The notes under the pieces: model-generated | What the model was told of the DNA's origin: nothing | What the model saw: the letters and a program-made list of their open reading frames with translations, nothing else | Database searches by the model: none | Part shown: positions 1 to 4,878 of the stretch, piece by piece | How the letters are laid out: every line of letters begins with the position of its first letter | Numbering within the stretch: the first letter of the stretch is position 1 | Origin: Candidatus Woesearchaeota archaeon | GTDB lineage: Archaea > Nanobdellota > Nanobdellia > Woesearchaeales > GW2011-AR4 | Reading direction: 5' to 3' | DNA: 8,117 bases | Assembly (NCBI GenBank): GCA_016185915.1 | Contig: JACPMP010000066.1 | Span: 1 to 8,117, forward strand | Made by a program: the position numbers and the translations under genes

Positions 1-360
1 CAACCAGAACTGCGCAGGGTCTGGAATTATATAGTCAATCGCAGCAACAACAAGCAATGCTGTTGTTAAATTTCCCACAAGCCACGCAATCCATCCCATT
101 AAAAAAGAGAAGAACCTATTGTACGCATGCTTGCTGAACTCATAAATGCCTCCTGCTTTTGGGTACATTGACACCAATTCAGCAAAATACATGCTAATGT
201 AAATAGCAACAATGCTCAAAATAATCCACGCCAATATTGAAGCATTTCCAGAATAACTTGAGCCTATCCCAGCTCCAAAGAACAAGCCAGTGCCCATTAT
301 TGAGGCAATAGACAATGAAAGTATAGTCCAAAACCCAAGAGTCCTCTTTAACTCAGCCAT
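1..360 (-). CDS. APC-family amino-acid permease, N-terminal part (cut at window edge)
   Basis: The reverse strand from the ATG at 360 stays open to the window edge, giving 120 residues that begin MAELKRTLGFWTILSLSIAS. The first helix carries the glycine-rich stretch IMGTGLFFGAG, typical of the unwound first helix of the amino acid-polyamine-organocation (APC) superfamily, where the substrate backbone binds. Further hydrophobic segments follow, and the MYPKAGGIYEF stretch matches the conserved P-x-x-G-G-x-Y/F loop after helix 2 in this family. Family members usually have about 400-500 residues and 12 helices, so roughly a quarter to a third is visible. It probably imports amino acids across the cytoplasmic membrane. 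The substrate cannot be told from this part. It is transcribed divergently from the exported-protein operon starting at 481. Confidence 0.88.
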   Translation of the reverse strand, partial: MAELKRTLGFWTILSLSIASIMGTGLFFGAGIGSSYSGNASILAWIILSIVAIYISMYFAELVSMYPKAGGIYEFSKHAYNRFFSFLMGWIAWLVGNLTTALLVVAAIDYIIPDPAQFWL

Positions 361-380
361 TATATTCAATATTGTGTGTT

Positions 381-390
381 ATATTTAAAA
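381..390 (-). promoter_or_regulatory. TATA box of the permease gene
   Basis: Read on the reverse strand this is TTTTAAATAT, about 21-30 bases before the permease ATG at 360. Archaeal transcription starts about 25 bases after the TATA box, so the transcript would begin at or very near the ATG. No Shine-Dalgarno sequence is visible, which fits a leaderless mRNA. Confidence 0.55.
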
Positions 391-446
391 ATGATTGTTT
401 ATACTTTGATGTGGTGAAAAGGAATTTTAATGCTCAAAATAGAAAA

Positions 447-456
447 CTTAAAATAT
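447..456 (+). promoter_or_regulatory. TATA box of the exported-protein operon
   Basis: CTTAAAATAT preceded by a purine-rich AGAAAA stretch (possible TFB recognition element) lies about 25-34 bases before the ATG at 481. There is no Shine-Dalgarno sequence in front of 481, so a leaderless transcript starting at or just before the ATG is likely. The 361-480 region is shared with the divergent permease promoter. Confidence 0.55.
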
Positions 457-480
457 TGTCATTGAAACTAAATTAAATTA

Positions 481-1068
481 ATGAAAAAAGCACAAATTTA
501 TAGCCAAATATTTATCTACATTCTAGCTTTGGTATTAACTTCCATCATCTTGATTTATGGCTACAATGCTATCCAAAATTTCAACAAAAGAGCAAACCAA
601 GTATGCTTTCTTAAATTCAAAAATGACTTGAGCAATTCAATAGAAAGCATTACAAGTGACTATGGAAGTGTAAAAAGAAAAGAGATGCAATTATGTGCTG
701 GCTATAGGGAAGTTTGTTTTGTTGAAAGTACAAGAAATCCCACCATTCCAGCTAATACAGACCCAATTATAAGAGATAGTATAACCTCAAATACTGGAAA
801 AAATGTTTTTCTGGTTGAAAAAATAGCAAAGGAATCATTTTATGCAGGAAATATATCTGTTGATGGTGATGTGCTTTGTATTACTTCTAAAAACAATCAA
901 ATTAGTTTAAGATTAGAAGGGAAAGGGAATTATGTTAAGGTAAGTGAGTGGGGGAGTGAACCAAGTGGAAGTGGAAGACAATCGGCAACAAGTGGAACTG
1001 GAACAAATCCGCCTTCAGGAAGTACTTCAAACCCTAATTTAGGAGGGCCATTAAATCAATGGCCTTAA
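481..1068 (+). CDS. Pilin-like single-pass exported protein of unknown function
   Basis: A 195-residue protein. It begins MKKAQIYSQIFIYILALVLT: two lysines, A-Q, then a hydrophobic helix over about residues 8-27. This resembles a class III (type IV pilin-like) signal, in which a prepilin peptidase cuts between the small residue and Gln, leaving the helix on the mature protein; simple N-terminal membrane anchoring is the alternative. The following region (about 30-155) contains a SDYGSVKRKEMQL stretch, a GYREVCFVE strand, a KNVFLVEK strand, and a Cys (VLCITSK) before LEGKGNYVKVSEW. From memory, similar short proteins recur in DPANN genomes, but no function is known to me. The last 35 or so residues are a Ser/Gly/Pro/Asn-rich linker. 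It is the first gene of the operon, one base before the metallopeptidase gene, which suggests that the products work together at the cell surface. Confidence 0.8.
   Translation: MKKAQIYSQIFIYILALVLTSIILIYGYNAIQNFNKRANQVCFLKFKNDLSNSIESITSDYGSVKRKEMQLCAGYREVCFVESTRNPTIPANTDPIIRDSITSNTGKNVFLVEKIAKESFYAGNISVDGDVLCITSKNNQISLRLEGKGNYVKVSEWGSEPSGSGRQSATSGTGTNPPSGSTSNPNLGGPLNQWP
1041..1064 (+). promoter_or_regulatory. Distant Shine-Dalgarno plus hairpin before the metallopeptidase start
   Basis: AGGAGGG at 1041-1047 is a strong Shine-Dalgarno match but ends 22 bases before the ATG at 1070, too far for normal use. Directly after it, GGCCAT (1046-1051) and ATGGCC (1059-1064) form a perfect 6-bp stem with a 7-base loop. 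If folded, the stem would bring the Shine-Dalgarno to about 5 bases from the ATG. The segment also encodes the last residues of the upstream protein, so the pattern may be chance. Confidence 0.3.
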
Positions 1069-1069
1069 A

Positions 1070-2359
1070 ATGTTTAAAAAAGCAATAACATTGGCAATAG
1101 CATTATTTTGTTTAGTTGGTTATGTATATGCTATTGGAGAAAGTTTAACTTTAGATACATCTCTTAACAGACAATCTATTAATCCATCACAACGAAATTC
1201 TATCAATAATTTAGCTGAATATTCCTCTAGAGAAGGCGAAAATTATTTAGAGTGGCGATATACATTAACTAATAATGAGCCACTTAATACAAATGTTTGT
1301 GTCTATATTGGGGATTACAATAGGCATATCTACATTGATGTTAGGTCTATAAATGATAACTTGAATAACTATCCATTAGGTCAATTTCTAAGTCCAATTA
1401 ATGGCGAGATAACTCATTACACTTTTCAAGGTTCTGAAACTCCAGGAATATACAATCTTACAATCCAATTAAAACCAACCAATGTCCCTTGCTCATATCC
1501 GGATGGAAGAATTGATAGTGGGACTTATATTAAGCAGAGAGCTAATTATTTGAGGGTTAGTGGAGGAACAAGTGCAAATACGCCACCACAATATTCGATA
1601 AATGATATAATAGAGCATAACTGCGACTCGCCTCTTTCTTGTGATTATTATTTTGTCTTCGTTCCAATTGGCTGGAGTAATTATCAAGCATTTAAGCAAA
1701 AAGCAAGAGAACAAGCAATTTTCTTTCAAGATATTTCTAAATTTAAGTTTAGAAGGGTTGGTTTTGTTTATGTTCCTATATACTATGTAAATTCCAATTG
1801 TGATGTAGCGAATTTAAATGCAGATGGCCCAAACATTCAAGAAATATTTAATCGCAATACCGGTTTTTATGATCCTCCAGAATTATTAGATGACCTTCAA
1901 AAAATAAAAGATTGTTCTGATGATTATATGCGCCCTTATGGAAAGAGTTATGATAGGGTTATAGGTTTGTCAAATAATGTTAACGTTAACACTCCAGTTG
2001 AAGGCTTTACTAGTTTCAGGCACAAAGCAATTTATGCAAGATGGCAAAGTCACGACACAGTTGCACACGAATTAGGACATACATACGATCTTTGTGATGA
2101 ATATAATTATGTTTATTATGAAATTGAAGACAATGATCTTAGAATAAAATTTGGGATTACTTGCAAAAATAGGTTTCCTGATAATTGTCCAAGGTCTAGT
2201 GCACTTTGTCAGGGCAATCCGACCTTTAGGGACTATAGCGGATACCTACAAATAGAGGGCCTTTGTGTTAGATATGCTCACTATTCTATCATGGGGAGTG
2301 CTTATTTATTAAATAGATGTGGCTACGACAATACAGGAGGTTATGAAGCAGTAGGATGA
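1070..2359 (+). CDS. Secreted HExxH zinc metallopeptidase (metzincin-like)
   Basis: A 429-residue protein with a Sec signal peptide (MFKKAITLAIALFCLVGYVYA), so it acts outside the cytoplasmic membrane. An Ig-like beta-rich region (about 30-165) precedes the catalytic part (about 180-429). The active site is HELGHTYDLCDEY at 333-345: H333 and H337 should bind zinc and E334 should be the general base. D343 falls where metzincins (HExxHxxGxxH/D) carry the third ligand, although D340 replaces their usual Gly. YSIMGSAY around M408 looks like the Met-turn of metzincins. HExxH...DEY also recalls M64 (IgA peptidase-like) enzymes, but the spacing fits metzincins slightly better. Many Cys residues (six or more after residue 330) suggest disulfides in the exported domain. 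There is no C-terminal anchor. The gene starts one base after the pilin-like gene and overlaps the next by ATGA, so the three are probably translated together. Substrate unknown. Confidence 0.75.
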   Translation: MFKKAITLAIALFCLVGYVYAIGESLTLDTSLNRQSINPSQRNSINNLAEYSSREGENYLEWRYTLTNNEPLNTNVCVYIGDYNRHIYIDVRSINDNLNNYPLGQFLSPINGEITHYTFQGSETPGIYNLTIQLKPTNVPCSYPDGRIDSGTYIKQRANYLRVSGGTSANTPPQYSINDIIEHNCDSPLSCDYYFVFVPIGWSNYQAFKQKAREQAIFFQDISKFKFRRVGFVYVPIYYVNSNCDVANLNADGPNIQEIFNRNTGFYDPPELLDDLQKIKDCSDDYMRPYGKSYDRVIGLSNNVNVNTPVEGFTSFRHKAIYARWQSHDTVAHELGHTYDLCDEYNYVYYEIEDNDLRIKFGITCKNRFPDNCPRSSALCQGNPTFRDYSGYLQIEGLCVRYAHYSIMGSAYLLNRCGYDNTGGYEAVG

Positions 2360-3195
2360 AAAGCATAATTAAATTTTTAATAATTGCAATATTATTCATA
2401 TTAAACATACATTTTGTTATAGCAGAACCAATCTGCGAATTTGACTTTTTTATTTATAAAAATGATACAGTTCAATTCCACAAAATCAATTCTTATAATG
2501 GAAGAGAAGATACAAATGAATTAAAGCAATCTGATTATACACTACTATTTCTTGATTCAGCAAATAACATAGTTGATAAAATATATCTTCCTGTAATATT
2601 TTATGTTTTTGATGTTCCTGATGGTGATGTTGATTCAATTCCGTTATCAGCAAGAAAGCCCTGCAACTCAAAATGGGACACAATGAATATGTTGCATAAT
2701 GATAAAATCATTTTTACTTTAAATATCAAGAACTTGATGTGTAATGAAGATAGAATATGCAATTCTTATGAGACTTATTTAACTTGTCCAAATGATTGTC
2801 CTTCTGGCTCAAAAGATGGATGGTGCGATAATCAAAATGATGACATTTGCGATCCAGACTGCATTGCAGATACGGATTCCGATTGTAAAGAATATATACA
2901 AAGTGGCGTGGCAAAATCAATAGAAGAATCAAAACAACAAACAAAAGAAGAAACAAAAAAATCAAAACTAAATATCAATTGGCTCTACATCTCATTACCT
3001 TTAATCTTAATATTTGGTTTGTTAACCTTTATTGAAATCAAAAGAAGAAAATCTCATAAGGAGATTATGCAAACACGTCAACAACAAAATATTAGTGCCT
3101 TAAGAAATTATGTTAAAGAGCAAATAAGAGATGCCTTGATTAAAAATAATTACAACAACCAAGAAATAGAAGAAATTTTTAGAAGGTTAGAATAA
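2356..3195 (+). CDS. Type I membrane protein with Cys-rich ectodomain and helical cytoplasmic tail
   Basis: A 279-residue protein whose function I do not recognise. Order of parts: signal peptide at 1-23 (ends FVIAEP); a beta-rich region to about 125; a Cys-rich block at 129-177 with C129, C135, C144, C148, C157, C165, C169 and C177, containing CNSYETYLTCPNDC and CDPDCIADTDSDC, of a kind common in surface proteins of DPANN archaea; a Lys/Glu/Gln-rich linker; one membrane helix at about 207-228; basic residues KRRKSHK, which place the rest in the cytoplasm; and a helical tail at 247-279 with EQIRDALIKNNYNNQEIEEI. The tail resembles short helix-turn-helix tails of the form 'aLlkkGys.eeIe' that I associate with DPANN membrane proteins. 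The start overlaps the metallopeptidase stop (ATGA), suggesting translational coupling. It could anchor, dock or regulate the secreted peptidase; that role is inference. Confidence 0.78.
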   Translation: MKSIIKFLIIAILFILNIHFVIAEPICEFDFFIYKNDTVQFHKINSYNGREDTNELKQSDYTLLFLDSANNIVDKIYLPVIFYVFDVPDGDVDSIPLSARKPCNSKWDTMNMLHNDKIIFTLNIKNLMCNEDRICNSYETYLTCPNDCPSGSKDGWCDNQNDDICDPDCIADTDSDCKEYIQSGVAKSIEESKQQTKEETKKSKLNINWLYISLPLILIFGLLTFIEIKRRKSHKEIMQTRQQQNISALRNYVKEQIRDALIKNNYNNQEIEEIFRRLE

Positions 3196-3200
3196 TAATT

Positions 3201-3207
3201 AAAAAAA
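3201..3207 (-). terminator. T-tract terminator of the protease cassette
   Basis: On the reverse strand this is a run of seven T, starting six bases after the stop codon of the retropepsin gene. Archaeal RNA polymerase stops at such tracts without needing a strong hairpin. It sits in the 18-base gap between two convergent genes. Confidence 0.4.
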
Positions 3208-3213
3208 CTGAAA

Positions 3214-3564
3214 TTATTTAGACTCAATGACTTCCAAAATGTTTTTATGTCTTTCAATAACAATCTTACATTCATGGAATAATTCCATTCCTGCTAGGGA
3301 AAAATTTGCATCTGTAGATAAAACTGGAACTTCTAATTCCTCATTAAAAAACGTTATTTTCCCTTTATAGACTTTTGTTACTATATAATCTCCGCTTGCA
3401 GTTGAATAATCAGAAATGCCAATCTGATCCAAACTAAGTTCATCTATTATTGTTTGAGGCAACATAATATGACCGTTAAAACCCGTATCCAATAGCATCA
3501 TAATCATTTTTCCTTCAATAGATAACTCAATTACAGGACTTCCAAACTTAAATAAACCTTTCAT
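3214..3564 (-). CDS. Retropepsin-like aspartic protease, DTGF (AF_0612-like) type
   Basis: A 116-residue protein. LLDTGFNGHIMLP at 24-36 is the catalytic D-T-G motif (D26) followed by the F-N/S-G signature of the small archaeal/bacterial clan AA proteases named after AF_0612. ASGDYIV (56-62) corresponds to the flap region and SLAGMELFHECKIVI (89-103) to the conserved 'LLGmdfL' strand near the end. The length is that of one retropepsin lobe, so the active enzyme should be a homodimer with one Asp from each subunit. There is no signal peptide or membrane helix, so it should be cytoplasmic. The start overlaps the stop of the upstream DUF5678-like gene by one base (TAATG), implying coupled translation. 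The substrate and role of this family are unknown to me. This is family recognition by motif, not a database result. Confidence 0.82.
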   Translation of the reverse strand: MKGLFKFGSPVIELSIEGKMIMMLLDTGFNGHIMLPQTIIDELSLDQIGISDYSTASGDYIVTKVYKGKITFFNEELEVPVLSTDANFSLAGMELFHECKIVIERHKNILEVIESK

Positions 3565-3791
3565 TACATTGCCCCAACAAAATGCGTAGAATTAAAGCCT
3601 ATTCTTTTATACACAAACTTTTTGTTAGGATATTGTTTTATTGCCTTTTTGTAGGCATCAAGCTCAGAGTTGCCTATAAAATAATCACCACTATCCATAT
3701 CTATAGCTATTATTTTTCCTCTATATCGGGGCGATAATTGCTTACTAATCTGTTCAAATAAGGTATTAGCTTCCTTGATTTTGTTTTCCAT
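3564..3791 (-). CDS. Small DUF5678-like protein paired with the retropepsin
   Basis: A 75-residue soluble protein without signal or membrane segments. A short N-terminal helix (about 1-18) is followed by YRGKIIAIDMDSGDYFIG (23-40), a helix SELDAYKKAIKQYP (42-55), then KKFVYKRIG (57-65). This order (Y-x-GK-hydrophobic strand, an acidic turn with G, a helix spaced by 'A', a strand ending in hydrophobic-Y-x-R-I) matches small DUF5678-type proteins, which I recall as occurring beside AF_0612-type proteases; family membership is moderately certain. The ATG at 3791 is preceded by AGGA at a short distance and by a TATA box at 3818-3827. It is the first gene of the cassette and ends inside the retropepsin start codon. 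It might be a partner, regulator or substrate of the protease. Confidence 0.65.
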   Translation of the reverse strand: MENKIKEANTLFEQISKQLSPRYRGKIIAIDMDSGDYFIGNSELDAYKKAIKQYPNKKFVYKRIGFNSTHFVGAM

Positions 3792-3817
3792 ATATCCTGC
3801 ACATATATTTGTTTATG

Positions 3818-3827
3818 TATTTAAATA
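3818..3827 (-). promoter_or_regulatory. TATA box of the DUF5678-like/retropepsin cassette
   Basis: TATTTAAATA is palindromic and lies 27-36 bases before the ATG at 3791 on the reverse strand. The transcript would begin within a few bases of the ATG. The box directly abuts the paralogue remnant starting at 3829, so the cassette with its own promoter fills exactly the space between the operon end and the remnant. Confidence 0.5.
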
Positions 3828-3828
3828 A

Positions 3829-3936
3829 TTCGTTTTTGAAGAACAGATAAAAAATGCTTTGATTAAAAGCGGTTATAATAATCAAGAAATAGAAAAGGTT
3901 TTTTATAAGATTAGAGTGATTCTAAAATTTCAATAA
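3829..3936 (+). pseudogene. Remnant of a paralogue: C-terminal tail of the Cys-rich membrane protein
   Basis: Between two in-frame stop codons (TAA at 3826-3828 and at 3934-3936) lies a 35-codon open stretch without a start codon. It contains EEQIKNALIKSGYNNQEIEK, which aligns without gaps to EEQ-equivalent residues 255-279 of the membrane protein ending at 3195 (EQIRDALIKNNYNNQEIEEI): 15 of 25 residues are identical and most others are conservative. The match is in the same strand and orientation. After it the reading runs on for a few unrelated codons (VILKFQ) to the stop. No other part of the gene is seen before it, since the cassette promoter starts immediately upstream. It is therefore best read as the 3' end of a lost tandem copy, probably not translated. 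Confidence 0.7.
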
Positions 3937-3961
3937 ACTAACTGCATAATCCCTCAAAAAC

Positions 3962-3969
3962 TTTATATA
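3962..3969 (+). promoter_or_regulatory. TATA box of the Dph2-like gene
   Basis: TTTATATA, preceded by a purine run (AAAAA, possible TFB element), is 25-32 bases before the ATG at 3994. The expected start of transcription is at or just before the ATG, and no Shine-Dalgarno is seen, so the mRNA should be leaderless. This is the best promoter match in the window and supports 3994 as the true start, hence the short form of the protein. Confidence 0.65.
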
Positions 3970-3993
3970 CCTTAAAATATAACTCATTCTCTT

Positions 3994-4686
3994 ATGAAAA
4001 TAATGATGGTTGAGGCAAGATTTAAAGGCAAAATAGATTTGTCAAACTTAGATGCAAAAATATTGCCAAAAACCATTGGGTTGGCCACAACTGTCCAGTT
4101 TCTTGATTTTATTGATGAAATCAAGCAATATCTTGAAAGCAGCGGAAAAATCATATTTATAGATAAAATAAAACAAAAATATGATGCTCAACTTTTAGGG
4201 TGTGATGTTGGAGGAGCTGAAAAAATCAAGGATAAAGTTGATGCTTTCCTTTATATTGGAACTGGCAAATTTCATCCCTTAGGAATTGCCTTAAATATTG
4301 ACAAGGATGTTTTTTGCTATGAGCCAATAAATGCTATTCTATCAAAAATAGATAGAAAAGAAGTTGAAAAATACAACATGAAGAGAAAAGGGGCTTATCT
4401 AAAATTTTTAGAAGCGACAGAAGTTGGCATTTTGGTTTCATTAAAGCCAGGCCAAAATAATTTCAGGAAAGCAGTGGAATTAAAAAAACAGCTAAAGGAA
4501 AAAAACTGCTATATTTTCGCATTTGATACATTGGATTTTAGCCAAATTGAAAACTTTCCATTTATACAATGCTGGGTTAACACAGCATGCAATCGAATAC
4601 TGGATGATTATGATAAATTCCCAAAGCCGTTAGTGGATTTAAGCGATATAGAAAAGATGGAGTTAGTCACAGTAGCTGCAAAATAG
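3994..4686 (+). CDS. dph2: Dph2-family diphthamide biosynthesis protein lacking domain 1
   Basis: A 230-residue protein matching the second and third domains of archaeal Dph2, the radical-SAM-like enzyme that makes a 3-amino-3-carboxypropyl radical and modifies a His of elongation factor 2. LLGCDVGGAEK (C70) corresponds to the domain-2 cluster Cys, followed by the family hallmark LYIGTGKFHPLGIAL (86-100). VSLKPGQNNFRKA (148-160) and QCWVNTACNRILDDYDKFPKP (192-212, with C199 as the domain-3 cluster Cys) complete the signature. Archaeal Dph2 is normally about 320-340 residues with a first domain holding the third cluster Cys in a 'GACD'-like motif; here that domain is absent, and the promoter sits too close to the ATG for it to have been missed. 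The fold is clear, but whether the protein binds a [4Fe-4S] cluster and modifies EF2 is uncertain. A partner protein could supply the missing part. It forms a single-gene unit ending at a convergent region. Confidence 0.85.
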   Translation: MKIMMVEARFKGKIDLSNLDAKILPKTIGLATTVQFLDFIDEIKQYLESSGKIIFIDKIKQKYDAQLLGCDVGGAEKIKDKVDAFLYIGTGKFHPLGIALNIDKDVFCYEPINAILSKIDRKEVEKYNMKRKGAYLKFLEATEVGILVSLKPGQNNFRKAVELKKQLKEKNCYIFAFDTLDFSQIENFPFIQCWVNTACNRILDDYDKFPKPLVDLSDIEKMELVTVAAK

Positions 4687-4691
4687 AAATT

Positions 4692-4730
4692 ACTCAAGAT
4701 ATTGAAATTTTTGAGTTCTACAAAGTTTTT
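4692..4730 (+). terminator. Hairpin and T-tract after the Dph2-like gene
   Basis: ACTCAA (4692-4697) and TTGAGT (4711-4716) form a 6-bp stem with a 13-base loop, six bases after the stop codon region, followed by GTTTTT at 4725-4730. A U-tract of this kind is enough for archaeal termination; the hairpin is weak and may be incidental. Confidence 0.45.
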
Positions 4731-4732
4731 AA

Positions 4733-4878
4733 TATGTCGGAAATCGCTAAGGCGTACATCCTACTACTTTTAGTGTAGGGAAAGCCAGCGATTTCCGAGC
4801 ATGCTCAAAAACACGCTACGTACTTTAGTGCGTAGTGTTTTTGACATACTACGACTTTGATCCTATATAAATGTCAAA
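4733..4878. repeat. Multi-hairpin intergenic element between convergent genes
   Basis: Three inverted repeats occur in 146 bases. Hairpin 1: TCGGAAATCGCT (4737-4748) with AGCGATTTCCGA (4787-4798), a perfect 12-bp stem, plus inner GGC/GCC (4751-4753/4784-4786) and CCTAC/GTAGG (4760-4764/4775-4779). Hairpin 2: TCAAAAACA (4805-4813) with TGTTTTTGA (4836-4844), plus inner CTACGTA/TGCGTAG (4816-4822/4829-4835) with one G-T pair. Hairpin 3: TTTGACAT (4840-4847) with ATGTCAAA (4871-4878), a 23-base loop. TATGTC (4733-4738) also pairs with GACATA (4843-4848) around the first two. Hairpin 2 ends in five T on either strand, so it can serve as a two-way terminator. A non-autonomous mobile element or a structured RNA are alternatives. 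No protein-coding sense was found. Confidence 0.6.

Noticed and set aside
46..67. Inverted repeat AACAACA/TGTTGTT inside the permease gene
   Set aside because: It is a 7-bp match explained by Thr/Leu/Val codons of a membrane helix (LTTALLVVAA), with no sign of function.
1493..2965. Minus-strand open frames at 1493-1729, 2486-2683 and 2726-2965
   Set aside because: They are antisense to the metallopeptidase and membrane-protein genes; composition is typical of shadow frames and no start signals are seen.
4733..4878. CRISPR array or tRNA gene in the structured intergenic region
   Set aside because: There are no regular direct repeats with unique spacers and no acceptor/T-loop pattern; the signals are inverted repeats.
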